Shown: positions 21,525-34,062, numbered from the stretch's first letter. The stretch is 64,000 bases of DNA from Isoetes taiwanensis (GCA_021234155.1 JAJEKV010000093.1:2215712-2279711), one strand, 5' to 3'. The notes: generated by a model from the letters alone, not told the origin. Made by a program: numbers and translations.

Positions 21525-24311
21525 TTAAGAGCAGTGGCTCCTAGTGATCCTTCTCAAGCTATTTCTTGTATTAGCAGCTGGAGTACTTGAGAGATATGAG
21601 GTCCCTTTGGGCTTGCCTGATTTCAATTTCTTTTTCCTTTTGTTATGTCTTCTTTGAGAAATAGAAGTAGAAGTAGAAGTGATGAGATTACCTTTAACAG
21701 GGTTATCCAGAGTTGTCTGAATAGAATTATTGATTAAATAAGAGTCATCATCCCAAGAATCAGTAGATATGTTACCTTGAGGGCATAGATTTTCTTTTTC
21801 CAGATCAGAGTCAGATTCAGTATTAGGAGCATGAGGACAAGTCCAAAATTTAGAGTTACAGCAAGCTTTAGGATCAGAAGAAACCATATTAGGATTTAAC
21901 TCAGAATTATCACAAGAATTATTAGCATTAAACTTGCTTTTATCTTGATAATGAAAGGAATTAAAGTCTATAGAGGAAAGATCTTGCATGGAACAAAGTT
22001 GAGTCTGCATATTCTGATGTTGAATCCTTGAGGCAGAATCTTTCTGTATCTGAGTGTCCATAAGTAACTCCTGGCTTTTGTGATTGTCACATGCTAAATC
22101 TGAGACCTTAGCTGGTTCTTTGTCCAAAAAACTTATCAAATTTTCCATTTCTGTTTGATATGCCTGATCTGCTGAGATTGTAATCTCATATCCAACTGAT
22201 GGCACAATTAACTCTTTTAACAAAGATTCAGTATATGGAGAAATAATCTCATCCTGTTTATGACAAGGAAGGATATTTGGTTCAGTGGAAAAAGAGGGAG
22301 AAAGGTCAATAAGGTCAACTTGAGGTAAATGAGCAATTAAAGGTTCAGGAAGATCAATTTTTTTGGAAATAATATGAGAAGGTTCAGGAGAAGGGGCAGG
22401 AGGGTGCACAGTCTTATTGGGGAACAAATTTGGATCCAAGTTTGATTCCAAATTACTATCCAAGTAGTCTTCATTTAGGTCTGCAAGAACACTGAAGTTG
22501 TTGGAGCAAATAATATCATGATCCTCCTCAGAAGACATTGACAAAACTTCTGTTACAGCTGTATTTGCTTTTGCCTCATTAACTGTGTTTTTGGTTTGGC
22601 TATCCAGCTTGATAGTGTAATTACCTTGCTTTTCAGTAGAAATATTGGTATTTCCTTCCATAATTAATGGAACTTCATAATCTGTATCTGAAGTTGTACC
22701 TGTAGAATGTCTTGAAACAAAGTTTTTCTTGCCATTTCTGTAAGTGCCAGTATTTCCAGAGTTGTTGATATTTCTGTTTGAATTGGAATGACTGAGAATG
22801 TTCTTTAAGGTACCGTGAAGATCAAAATTGTTTGTAGACCAAGGCATCTTTCCTTTCAGTAATCTAGAATTCAGAGAATCTGATGTTTTAGATAAGGAAT
22901 TTTTGCTTGTGTCAGAACCACCTGTGTTGTTTTGTGGAGCTGCAGAATTTTCTTTTATAAGAATGCCTTTGTTGAGAATCTTGACCTTTGACTGACTATC
23001 AAGAGCATATGAGAAATTTTGAGGTAGAGCAGCATCAAAACACCTGAGAGAAACTTCCCTGGCTTTTAGATCTCTTTGCTTAGAGATTCTCTTCTGACTC
23101 CCATTAATTTTTTTCCAAGGAGTGGATTGTCTATTTTCTTGATTCCCTGAGATTGATTTGACTTGAGGAAAACCTGTCTGATTGGTAATATTCTCCTTCA
23201 TACTTGAGTAATCAACCAGGTTGTCACATTGTTCGAGATGATTATGTCTATGGTTACATTTTTAGCAAATACTTGGTAAACCAACCCAATGAAGCTGCAA
23301 GTTAATTTGTTTCCCAAAGAAATCAGTGATAGGTATGGAAGTTGGGACAGTTTTGGATATATCAATTTGAGCAAAGCATTTTGGAGGTCTGTAAGGTGAG
23401 AATTCAGTTGTCAAGTATGTGCCAATTGAGTTGAAAATTTTTGAAAAGCAGTCTTCATTCCAGTAGATGGGATTGAGATCACTCATGGTAACAGAGGCAA
23501 CATGATATTTGCTGAATTCATTCAAAGGCAAAGTGGGATACCATTTAAGAAATGTAAGCTGATAGGTGTCACAGGTAGATTTGCCAAGCTTAAGAAAATA
23601 ATTGGAGGTTCTCTCACAGCCACATTCAGCTAGAAGATAAGGATAGTTGAGCCAAAAGATAGAGTTAATGGTGATCCCTTTGTGAAGCCTAAGCAAATGA
23701 TCCCAAAGCTTTTCAACCCTTAATCCCACTGAATCAACCTTAATGATAACAGCACATTTTGAAAGACAATCAATTCTGGAGGAAATCAGAGGGGAATTTA
23801 GTTCAATACCTCTGAATGGTTGGGTGTTAACTGGAGACCTCGATTGCTGGAAGGCGAATTCTTCAGCAAGATCCTGATCAGAGATTAATGGAGCAGCAGA
23901 AGGCCTCGGGATCATTTGTAAGGGAGCTCCATTAGCATCCAATGGAGGATCATTAGAAGGATTGTCCCAACGAGGAGGAGAGGTGCTGAAATGATGCATA
24001 TCTTTGGCAGAGTAAACCAAGTCAGAGAAATCTCCAAATTTCCAAACTTTGGAGGGATCAGAGTTAAAAGAACTTAACTGTGTGAGGAGCTCGGATCTCT
24101 GATCAGCAGGAAGGTGCATGCATTTGTGAAGAAGAGCCAAAGATTGCAAGTTTAGGGTTGCCGAGGTGTTTAAAGGAGAAATTTGAATTTTTTGGGGAAT
24201 TTTAGCCATTAATGCAATGAAAAGATAAAGGTGAAACTGAGAAACACTGGGAAAGAAAGGGGAGAAAAAGCAGAGCAAATGACAGAAAGGCAGATGATGG
24301 AAATTAAGCAA
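21525..24311 (-). CDS. LINE ORF1, gag-like, with one in-frame stop
   Basis: RNA-binding protein of the LINE. The likely start is the MAKIPQ methionine at 24209; an upstream ATG is at 24311. The first half looks like the DUF4283-type domain of plant L1 ORF1. At 23262-23264 a single TAA splits a cysteine/histidine cluster (IC-stop-KCNHRHNHLEQC) that would be the zinc knuckle. The same frame stays open afterwards down to 21525. The second half is Ser/Asn/Lys-rich with an RRHNKRKKKLKSGKPK basic patch near the C-terminus. Either one nonsense mutation or a read-through codon; the former is more likely. Confidence 0.75.
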
Positions 24312-25044
24312 GAATCAAGAAATGAAGGAAAGAGATTAACCTGAAGCTAGAAGGATTAACTTACCAAATGAATGCCAAAAGTAACCTTCCAAAGGAAACA
24401 CAATCCTTTCATTCTGAGTAGATCTTGACAGAAATTTTACAATCTGACCAGTTGCAGAACACATAAAAATGAGCTGTAGGGGTGATATTTCTTTTTCCAA
24501 TGAATTCAAGAGTCCAAGCTTCAATAATTTCTTCTGCAAATTCTTCAGAGTCCGGGACAAAGGAGAATTCTGCTTGAAATAGATGATCAGGAAAGGTTTG
24601 TTTGCAGATAAAATGAAACCAAAGTTCAGAGAAAGATCCCTGCAAGAAACCACAAGTGATTCTTTTATCCTGCTTCAAGATTGCGAAAAATTTTGTATCC
24701 ATAGAACGAGCAGAGCAGGGAGAATTGAATGAAGACCGGCCCTCTACAAGGCCGGGAGGGAATTGAGCAGAAGAAGGGATCGATCAAGCAGGGAATTGAG
24801 GTTCAAGCTCGAAATTGTGCCAAGAACGTTCAAAAATGAATAGGACAAGAAATTCAAGAAAAATGGCGCTCATTTTTAAGGCGCTCCCTTAACTTGCCAT
24901 AAAGCAAAATAACCAGGTGTGTTAAGTCTACAACAGGAGCTTAATAGAACTAGCATTTCTGATACAATTCTAACATCTAACATTTGCACATGGCAGGAAG
25001 CTGAAGACAGTGACGAGACCATAGATGAGACCTTAGACAACTAA

Positions 25045-26602
25045 GGTAGCAACACTTGTAGCAGCAACACAACATTAAATATGAAAGCAAATATTATTTG
25101 CATTGTATATTTAAGTTTGATAAATTGGTCTAACATTAAAATCAGTTCTCATGACATGTAATACAGCAAACATTGGTCTTCAAATGGAGGGGATCATCAG
25201 CCCAATTTGGAAAGTTCTGTTGCATTTGTAAATGAAAACTGTGTTAAGACAATAACTCAAGGGAATCATCATATTCATTTCAAAGAAGCCCGAGGGCTGA
25301 TGCAAAAGTTGGCACTAAGGCCCATCACAAAAATGCTTGATCCGCAGGCCACATTATACATCAAAAGGGCAGGCAGGTGAGGGAAGCTTATCAGCCAATA
25401 AAGAGGAGGTGAAGAAATGAGGTCATCCAGTGGAGCCATTGCAGACAAGGCTGGAAGCAATCAATGATCAACAGGGCTCTGAAAAAGAACGCAGTCATCC
25501 TCACTAACCACTGGCAGCGGTGGATGAGGTCGGTCTCACAGTAGCGCCCTTTCAACCACAGGTTGCAATCGGGGAGATACCTCAACATGCGGGGTTGATG
25601 CTACAACCGGGTAACCTCCCGGCGAGTGTGACGAGGCAATTCACAATTGTAAAGAAAATCGGAGTTGTTGAAGTCGTGCTTTCGAACTTGGGATTTGGGA
25701 ACATTACTCTGCGGTGGCGGGGGCGTTTTGGGGAGATGGGTCCCCTCTCTGCCGGACCTAGCGGTGTCCCGTGCCGGGCGCATCCCGAAAGCTTGTGCGA
25801 CGTGCTTGATCCATGTTCTTCGCTGCCAATGCAAGAAAAACATGTTTAAATTAAACCAGAAACATCCAAAACATCTTTGAAGAGGTAGCGCGGAAGCCGG
25901 TGCTTACTTTGTCTTTGGTTCGATGGAGCTAATGAAGAATACACAGAATGTCATTTGCGCGAAAACGAACTTCGGGAATTTAAGAACGATTGGAATGATG
26001 GTTACATTGCACTGATCAAGCCGGATATCCAAAAGCTTACGCTTTAATGGCGAATTCCTAATCACTAGCCGAGCAAGCGAGTCGGTTAAGGGCAATTTAG
26101 GAGCGAATCGATACGAGAATTAGGAAGGGTTGAGGCTGGAAATCGACGAAGGTGGGCCGGTTTGGGGACGATATCCGTAACCCTAGGGCGCGATAGCTGG
26201 CAACCGTGAGGGCGTAGGGGGCCTCGGGTATGGCGATAAGGGTGTAATCGTAAGGCACTCATTATTGCACCGCCCCCGTTAGCGGGAGACTGGACCACGT
26301 ACGTAATGTTAATTGCCATGTTAGTTGGCACACTCGGCGTCATAGCGGGTCCGTAGGTCTGGCGACGGCAGGCTCCGAAAGGACGCGAATGAGGCCATCG
26401 AATTAACGACGGGGAGCCTAGACCCCCCCATCGAAGATGCCATAACTTCTCAATCTTTGCGATTTTAGGAAAAATTTGTTCCACAAAGTTGTAGTCCAGG
26501 TCATTAGGTACTCAAAACACCCGGCAGACGACAAAGCGCGCAATTGTATCTCGATCTACAAGTGTTTGCCTCTTAAGTGCGCGAAACATGGCGACCATAC
26601 TC
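25045..26602. other. Noncoding 3' part of the pogo-like element
   Basis: Comprises an AT-rich stretch (25045-25480) followed by a GC-richer block (25500-26600). Only short open frames on both strands, with no recognisable protein. It ends in the right inverted repeat. Confidence 0.5.
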
Positions 26603-26639
26603 TATTAAGTTAACATTTTTGGGAACGGTTAAACCGCTT

Positions 26640-26720
26640 TTCTTTTCATCCACTAGACTTTGTTGGCTGCCCTTTTTAACCTGAGCAACATGATTTTGAC
26701 AAGGTAATCCGTGGGATTGT
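26640..26720. repeat. Right copy of the duplicated flank
   Basis: Partner of the segment at 13548-13630, differing by a few indels. See that entry for the interpretation. Confidence 0.7.
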
Positions 26721-26729
26721 AATAGGGTA

Positions 26730-26845
26730 ACATTGTTGGGACAAAATTCCCTCTTTATCCGGTTAAACCGCGACCGGGGCAGTTTAACTGAATAAAGGGG
26801 GATTTTGGACCAAAATTGTCACCCTAACAATATAATAGATGGGGA
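26730..26845. repeat. Small foldback element
   Basis: Imperfect inverted repeat: ATTGTTGGGACAAAATTCCC at the left, and GTCACCCTAACAAT with GGGGGATTTTGG at the right, around a GGTTAAAC / GTTTAAC centre. About 115 bp, consistent with a MITE. No clear target duplication. Confidence 0.55.
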
Positions 26846-26864
26846 AAAAATTTCGTTCATTTTC

Positions 26865-27106
26865 CTATTTCCTTGTTGCGTTTTCACTCTGGCGCAAGCA
26901 TTCTCGGCAGCTATAGCACGTCGCAAACTTCTTCGGTGGCTTGATTTCCATCGTCCAAAGGCAAGCTCTTCTCCAAAAACAGGTCATAGAGGTACAAATC
27001 CGGCATCTGAGGCTAATGGTAATCGATTGATGCAAGGTGTTGTAATGGAAAGCAAGAAGCCTGGTCCTGACGACGTTTCCAAGCAAGAAGGTTCTGCATT
27101 TTTCTA
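26865..27106 (+). CDS. Hypothetical short ORF or exon
   Basis: An open stretch with a basic first part (AARRKLLRWLDFHRPKAS is close to what is read) and an ending of PGPDDVSKQEGSAFF. A GT donor could follow the SKQEG codons. It has no recognisable domain. It could be a first exon of a decayed host gene, even the cyclophilin downstream, or chance. Confidence 0.2.
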
Positions 27107-27109
27107 GAA

Positions 27110-29600
27110 CATAAATTTTTCATGTTTTGTAACGAGCCTGGCCCGTTAGCATGCATGTAATTTACCTTTACCTACTAATGCTTATTGAGATTATTTCAAA
27201 TGGTCATTGCATACTATATATGAGAAGTTTATACAAAGTTCATGTGATACAAGAAAAGAGCATCAGTTTCTATGAGGATTTGTAGAAGGATATGGAAGGA
27301 GCAATTTTTGGGCAGTTTTGCTGGTTGGGATTTAAAGCGTCATATCTCAGTGACCCGAGATCAAATTCAGATAATCTTTAGTTTGCTAGAAAGATTTTCA
27401 AGTCAGCTTTCTGGATTAGGTCTGATCAAGCTAAAATTCATTTGTATGGCAGAGTTATGGCAAAAATAGTTACAATGGATCAGAAGTGACTGCACATGTA
27501 TCTTCTTCTACAGATTGGTTCTTGGAGCGAGAAGCTGGACTTTTTAAGGCACAAGTATCTGCAAGGAGTCCATACTTCAAAGAATTACCTGGTGGGTGGT
27601 TTACATCTTACACCAGGGATATCTTGAATTGTGAATAAATGAAAAGAGATTGTTGAATTCAGAGATCTAAGAGTTGGGTTGGTAATGAAATTAATAAGGA
27701 TAAAATTGATTCCTTCTTATGAATAGAACGAACTTCAATGCAAAAATAGATTTATAGTGATTGAGTCTGTTAGCAAAGTTATAATCTGTGCACGATTAAG
27801 AATTAAACCGTGAGGTCATGGTGAGAGATACAGAAGAAGGAACATGATTAAATTATAATGCTAGAAGCCTTTAGAATAGCTTATGGGGCTTTTCGGTATG
27901 ACCACAGCATGGAACCCAACGGGTTAAACATAAGTTAAGAAAATATGTAGCACAATAACAGGGGTTCAGAGGGATTTGATATAGATGTGAAAATAACTCC
28001 TCCTAAAACCATAGATCATATCCCTAAAAAGATTGAATTGATTGTTACAAAAAAAAAACATAAATTTAAGATAAAAAATAATTACGTTAGCTCACTGGTT
28101 ATAGTGGTCAAAGTAGTTTTATTAAGACTTATTTTAGTAGAGGTTCGAGCCCTCATACTTCATATTCTAAAAGCTTAAACGAAGTCATAGAAATTCCATA
28201 TTCCATCAAAACCTTAGGCGAACTCATATTTTATATTTCAAAATCATAGGTGCCTCCAATCATAAATGACCATAAGCGAAACAAGAGGTGCCATATATGG
28301 CCCCAAATACGGTCTGGGCCATAGGATCGACAGATCCGACGTCTAGGGTGCACCTTGTTTAAAATATATAGCATAATAACAGGGAATTACATGGAATGTT
28401 AATATAGCTAAGGGAATAAATGATAAAGAAAGATAAGGTGTTATGCTTCTCCATGGAGGAGAAGATCTTGGGAAGCTTATGGGAGCTTCTGGACATAAGT
28501 CTGATATGGGACACTTGCGGGGCTGATGAGATGCATGAAGCATGCTCTGGATGAAGTATTTAGTAATAGATCTAGTAGACTTAATTGACAAGTCGTGATC
28601 TCATTGAAGCACAATTTCATTAAAATAAGAAATTTCGTGATTCCAATTAGGGACGAAAATATTTTTTAGTCCATTTTATGACGATTTTTTGAGCAATTAT
28701 GGCGCCATTTAGCAAAAATATGTATCTAAAGTGACATTTATTGGCGCCATTAAAAATACTAATAGTGCATATAATGAAGCTAAAGAAACATAAGATCACA
28801 AAATCAGTAAAAATTTCTATATTCATAGATTTGCATATCCAATATCTGGCATTATAACAGGGGTTTTTTTTTGTGAGTTTATATGTTTTTTGGCATGGTT
28901 TTCATATGATTTCATGGGCATATTGCACGAGGCATACTAATCAGTACATCTAGAGTGCATCAAGTTTTTGCATGCAATTTGTGTCTTTGTTTCATCCTCC
29001 TCAATGGTTAAAATCGGAGGGCTTACAAAGAAAGCCCTCTTTAAATTCAAAAAGATCCAAGGGCTTATAACGAAAGCCCTTTTCTCATGAAAAAACAAAA
29101 GATGAACCATTTCTAGGATTTCGGAAAGGCGTCGGTGGAGCCAAGGCAAGGGCGGCAAGACCATTGTTACCTCAATCTCGCGTCCTTTGCCCAAGGAGAA
29201 ATCTCCATGTTTGAACTCTTAAGCATATTTCCCTGATAGTCTGGTGGGTTCTCCATGTTTCGAAATGGGGCTTATTGAAGAAAGCAGGAGCTTTAACGAC
29301 AATTGGACTAGGCGGATGGGCTTTGCTTGAGGATGGAGACAGAAGACGCCGATTCAAGCTTTTATGGGTTATCCCTACCCGTCTTGCTAGGGACGTTTTT
29401 ACTGCCACCGCCAATCTCTTCGGAGTGTGCGAATGGAGGATAGTAAGAATTGGATACAAGGAAGTTGGATGTGATCTGCTCCCTTTTTTTCACAATGGGA
29501 TTAAAGAATCAACCGATGCATACTCTTTCACCAATGCACACTCCGGCTACTATGAGATTGGATTGGAGACCTAGCTTCACAGCACCATGCATGACGACAG
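27110..29600. other. Gene-poor region with dispersed repeats
   Basis: Mostly AT-rich noncoding. The motif AATAACAGGG after ATATGTAGCA-like sequence occurs at about 27944, 28362 and 28852. The stretch at 28850-28965 matches 53950-54075. An open frame at 29275-29574 (+) contains LLWVIPTRLARDVFTAT, faintly like part of an ABC1-type kinase, but too short to call. Confidence 0.4.
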
Positions 29601-30030
29601 AACCTGCATTGGGAGGTACTATCACCTCAGACACAATCACAATTGGGAACTGTTTCCACTGTGCATTCAAGATATTCATTATCCAGGGTTGCCATGTAGC
29701 CATGAGCGTCATCCTCTGATTCCTCATCAGTAGACGCCTCCTCTGCTATATATGCTCTAGATTTCCTTTTATTATTTTGCCATCGTTTCTTCTGATGAGG
29801 TCTAGAAGATCTGCGAGATTCTTGAGGCTGTCGTTTGGACTCCTCATCTGATCTAGAATCTTCATTGCAATGTCGGGCCGAGTGGCCCAATTTGTTACAA
29901 TTCTGGCACTTGACAGACCCCCTGGAGTGATTATCAGAGCCCTTGTTGTGGCTGTTACTTCCTGCTTGGCTACAAGAGCACCATTAGGTTCAGCTTCAAG
30001 TGAATCTTTCATAGTGCTAGAATTCAAGAT
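29600..30030 (-). pseudogene. Copia-type gag fragment with zinc knuckle
   Basis: On the minus strand a CCHC knuckle reads CQNCNKLGHSARHC, followed by a Ser/Arg/Glu-rich segment (SDEESKRQPQESRRSSR) as in copia gag-protease junctions. Two frames are used, so it is decayed. No protease, RT or LTR was found beside it. Confidence 0.6.
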
Positions 30031-30311
30031 TGCCTATGGAAGGCTCGCAAATTTGCCACCGCTCCTTGGACTCTGTAAGTATGCTTGTGCAAGAATGCAT
30101 GTTTAATAGAATTTTTAAAATCGTTTAATCTATAACCACAGCTGCTGGTTTTGTCTGCTGGTTTGAACATTGGAAATTTTCTGATGTCTTATTTGGGTAG
30201 AGTAGATTTAATGTTGTGCAAATTCTAATGGGCATGGAAATTACCGTAAGAACCTTGTGGTTTTAACAAAGCAGTGGACGACATAAAATGATTTGAGAAT
30301 TGTGTTTGCAG

Positions 30312-31224
30312 GAAGTGGTGGAGAAAGCATATATGGAGGAAAGTTCAAAGGTATGCTTCTATGGTCTGCATTACTTTCAATCGTTGCAGATGAAAACTTC
30401 ATTCACAGTCATAATGATCTCGACGTCTTATCTATGGCTAATGCTGGGCCCAATACGAATGGCTCCCAGTTCTTTATTACGTTTGCTCCAGCAAAACATC
30501 TTGATGGGTATGAGCTCTCTGCTATCATGCTGAGATGCTGGCCATGCTAACTGTTGTAAAACCTGTTTAATTTTCTGATACTGCCTAGTGTTGCTATTGT
30601 CATTTTTACAGAATGTAACAAGCAAACCCCTTATAGTTGCAAGGTAACTGTAGTAATTTATTTTTATTGATGACAGTTGACCTTGTTATGGTCTGTTATT
30701 GAGTGAATCTATTAAGTGATGAATCCATGTACAGCCAATTGATTCTGTTATATAAGGTGTTACCAATACTAGCACTTCATGTAGAAGAAGCTGTTGGTTT
30801 CTTACACCCTGTTTTAGTGATAGTGTTTTGATGTTTGGAATGTTCTGTCCTTAGCTGAGTTATTTTGATATACTTTCTGCTTAAAAGCTCACATTATTGG
30901 ATCTCTTTGGCATTTAAAACACTGGCATTTAACTTCAGTAGAGGATGTGCAAATGCCTGACATTGATATCCATTTTATATTTGACAATGATGGTGGTTCG
31001 TTATTAAAATTTTCTATTTTCTTAGTCCTAATGATTAATGGTTAATATGCAGGAAGCATGTCGTTTTTGGAAAAGTTGTGGAGGGCATGGATGTTTTGAA
31101 GAAGATTGAACAGGAGCCTACCAGTAGCCCTAAGTTTAGACCCAAGAGGACTATTAAGGAAGTGCTTCAGACTTATAATGGAATGCCAATGCCAAATTGT
31201 GAACAACTTTATCGGTTGAACTGA
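30312..31224 (+). pseudogene. Cyclophilin-type PPIase gene, N-terminal exons missing
   Basis: Peptidyl-prolyl isomerase fragment. Exons at 30312-30350 ([12 protein letters not shown]), 30390-30507 ([34 protein letters not shown]) and 31053-31224 (HVVFGKVVEGMDVLKKIEQ, then PKRTIKEVLQTYNGMPMPN) with consistent splice phases. [10 protein letters not shown] and the VVFGKVVEGMDV stretch are diagnostic. The 39-nt intron between the first two is very short and keeps the frame open if retained. An acceptor (TTTGCAG) precedes 30312, but no exon coding for the first half of the fold (FHRII..MIQGGDFT) is visible in the preceding 3 kb. It may be truncated, or the exons may lie beyond the 17-kb of transposons to the left. 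Confidence 0.75.
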
Positions 31225-31717
31225 GCATCTTTTGGCATATGGGACAGCCGTGGTGATTCTGGTCCAGATCATTCCATATTTGTTGGATATCTTGCACTAG
31301 ATGTTACAGATTATGTGCTTGCATTGATACCAGCACATGTTATCATATGCACTAGCATATGCATGACAATGTGCAGCTTACAATATTAGGGGGTATTTTA
31401 AACTATTTTGACAGTTGATTCTCTTGAGCTAATGGTACTGGCTTTATATTGGGCGCCATGGCCCCTTTCAGTAAACCTTATGATGTTATTATTGTGTGTT
31501 TGCGTATATTTGGGCTGCTCTTGGTATGCAATAGAAATAATTTGTTTGTCTTGATGTTATTGTGCTTTTTAGTAATTAATGTCTAGACCCATAAAATTTA
31601 CCTATATTTGCTTTAGTTAGGGCCCGAAGGGCCCAATTTTTTTTTTAATATAATAATCAACACACAACTACCATTAACATTATTAATATAAATCTAAGCT
31701 TGCATTCAAAAATGTAG

Positions 31718-34054
31718 GTGGCGACTCATGTTGGCGATGGCGGATCTGAGGCGGCGACTCCAGGCCGTATGAGCGGATCGGATGGAAGGAGTTCTGGAGG
31801 TATGGCAGACGATCGGATTGGCAAGAGGGGGCCTCAGGGGATGCAATCGGCTCCTCCAAAGCGGATTCCGAAGCTGGCGCGGGCGGCCCAGCAGAATCGA
31901 TTGGGTGGGGTAGGTTCTTCAACCCAAAAACTTGATCTGTCTTCAGCAGACCTTCTTGCGGCAGAAAGGGGGGCTGCAGGGATCGAGTCGGCACTATCGG
32001 GTCTACAGGGACGACCTGCTGAGCAGGAGCTATCGCCAAATTTTATTGCAGGTGAGACGGTTGGTGTAGGGAGGAATTCGGCAGCTTTAGGGCCTCAGGG
32101 CCGGCCGGCTGGGCTAGGGTTTGGGTTGCCCTCAGATCCGGTTGCCCCAGTGCCGGTCTTGATCTGTTCGTCACCTGCAGCAGTAGTGGAGGGTGGTAGC
32201 GGGCCTCTTCAAAGTGGTGCCCATCGGACTCAGTTGTGCAGGGCTTTGGAGAGCGAAGGGGTAGGGCAGACAGCCTTAAACCCTCTGCTGGGTTGTGCAC
32301 AGCAGCCATGATTGGGGCAAGGCCCCATGGAGATTGAAGACAAGGAGGGAGCGGGCTGCCCTCCTCTGGGTTTTGTGCAGCAGGCAGGGTCTGGGCGGGG
32401 CTCTATGGAAGTCGGTGAGAGGGTTCATCCCCCCCACAGGTCAGGAAGCTCCCTCAGTACTTTGCCCGCAGGTCGGCGTTCAGGCGGGAAGTCCTCGGGC
32501 TGTGGATGCACGAGTTACAGGGAAAGCAGACTTTGATGTTCCGAGCAGCATGCCGCCACTTGAGACAGCAACTCCGCTTGCCAGTCCAAGCTCGCATGCC
32601 TCTACGTTGCCGGAGGATCCTTTTGCAGTGGCAAAGCCGGTGTGCAGTTTGCCTTCAGGCAAGGAGTGTGGTGGTGTGCCACAGCAGCTACATAAGCCGT
32701 CAGGTCGAGACAACCCAAGTCTGGGGAGGCATGCGGGTGTGGGGCATGGAGTCAGTGCGGCGGGACCTGCATGGCGGACGAACGATACGGTGAGCCGGCT
32801 CTCACGTCCCCGGTTCACAGAGTGGATCCGGCACACCGTGGCACCGGCCGACACTTACCGGATGGAGGAGGCTTTGGCTTTTTTGAATCAGCACAACAGG
32901 AGGGAGTTGCAGGTGGACCCCATTGGCCTTCCGGAGGCCATAGTCGAGCTAGATCATCAGCAGCACCTCAAGTCTATTTCCAACCTTGTCTCATGCGCAG
33001 TGCTGGTGTACTATACTGGTGTGCTGGACACCAGGAGAGTTGGCGGGTGGCTGCAAGCTCACTTCAAGCGGTTGGGAATCTCGCCGTTTCAGTCCTTGAA
33101 GTTTTTGGAGAACAATTTCTTCCTCCTTATGTTCGATGCCCCCCGGTAGTGGAGAGGGTAGTGGCGAGAGGGGTTGACCTCATGTGGGGGAATTACCTGA
33201 TTTATCAGCATTACACCCCTGGGGTAAGTGCTCGGTCCTTGTCGGCCCTGAAGATCCCGGGTTGGTTTCAGGTCATGGATCTCCCTGCGGACATGTTGTT
33301 GCCAGAGTTCATGATCGCGATGGCTTATGGGCTCGGCGGCCATATTGCTTACTCCATAGTCCGTGAGCCTAAGATTTGTATGGCTTTACCTGCGGATAGT
33401 CCATTGCCTCCCTCCGTGACTGTTAGGAGTGGAGACTGGTACTTTCGGTTCCCCCTCAGACTGTTAAATTGGGCAGAGATCCAGAGAATGTTTCCTGCCC
33501 TCCAGGTCTTCGCAGGCTCGCTTCCAGAGTTCAGGCCTGTGGCAGTACCGGGGGCTCCACAAGGGGCAAGGAAGGAGGTTCCGCGGGGCGGGGACCAGGG
33601 TCTGTGCCAAACTCGGCCAGTGGAGGAGGCCCCTCCAGTCAGGACCCAGCCGGATAGACCACCTCGGTCCATCACGAATAATGGGCCGGCGACCGTGCCA
33701 GGAGGGCAGGGAGCGGTATCTTCACAGACGGTGGCCCAGAAGCTGCTTCACATCCAGCGGCTGCAGGAATGGGCAGAGCAGCGGCAATCCCTGCTGATAG
33801 GCCCGGGACTGGTTGAGGAGCGGCTGGTGCAGCCATTGGACTCTGATGCAGTATCCACCCAAGCCTCCTCGGAGGGGATGGAACTGGATAAGGTGGCTCG
33901 GGTACGCTCGTGGGCGAATGAGGCGGATTTGGATGCTGAGGTTGCACTCACAGATAACCCGCTCGCTCTTGTTCCATATGACTCAGATCAGGGGCCTGCT
34001 TCACCGGCAAGGCGGGGGCGAAAAAAGAAGCATCGTAAAAATCCTTCTTCTTAG
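31718..34054 (+). pseudogene. LINE ORF1, gag-like, frameshifted
   Basis: Read in three overlapping frames: 31718-32311, 32295-33149 and 32771-34054. The middle carries a DUF4283-like region (LQAHFKRLGISPFQSLKFL; WFQVMDLPADMLLPEFM). The end is basic (RRGRKKKHRKN). No CCHC knuckle was seen. ORF2 starts nine bases after its stop. Confidence 0.65.
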
Positions 34055-34062
34055 TAGTAGGT

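Larger units (their letters stand above)
16866..24909 (-). mobile_element. L1-type LINE, nearly full length
   Basis: Inserted on the minus strand, with its A-tail visible as T-run at 16866. It is flanked by an 11-bp target duplication TAACCAGGTGT (16855-16865 and 24910-24920), with no mismatch, so the insertion is fairly recent. It has a 5' UTR (about 24312-24909), ORF1, an intact ORF2 and a third ORF before the tail. Confidence 0.9.
14251..25044 (+). pseudogene. Pogo/Tigger-like transposase, frameshifted and split by a LINE
   Basis: A psq-type helix-turn-helix (KRGQWTEEQMADILDEV..ISVREASRRSGIPESTIRDR) comes first, then a CENP-B-type region (KWWKLFKQRHPEV). The DDE_1 catalytic domain carries D residues in NADEPGIQ, LILDGHGSH and LQPLDVACF. 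A coiled, Arg/Glu-rich C-terminal part follows. Frames change near 14600, 14840 and 15850, by indels or short introns. The terminal exon, after AG at about 25000, reads EAEDSDETIDETLDN and ends at TAA 25042-25044. The LINE sits exactly at the last exon-intron junction (CAG/GTGTGT). It acts by cut-and-paste at TA in intact relatives. Confidence 0.8.
13631..26602. mobile_element. Pogo-like (Tc1/mariner superfamily) DDE transposon
   Basis: The ends are imperfect inverted repeats: GGGTATGGTCGCC at 13631 and GGCGACCATACTC ending at 26602, each flanked by TA (13629-13630 and 26603-26604). TA duplication is the rule for this superfamily. Without the 8.0-kb LINE inside it, the element is about 4.9 kb. 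It has long noncoding GC-rich flanks (13640-14100 and 25500-26600). The single transposase gene lies between. Confidence 0.75.

Noticed and set aside
25500-26600. Several short open frames in the GC-rich 3' part of the pogo-like element
   Set aside because: They occur on both strands in all frames, as expected of GC-rich noncoding sequence.
29275-29574. ABC1-type kinase fragment
   Set aside because: Only about twenty residues look similar and no catalytic motif is present.
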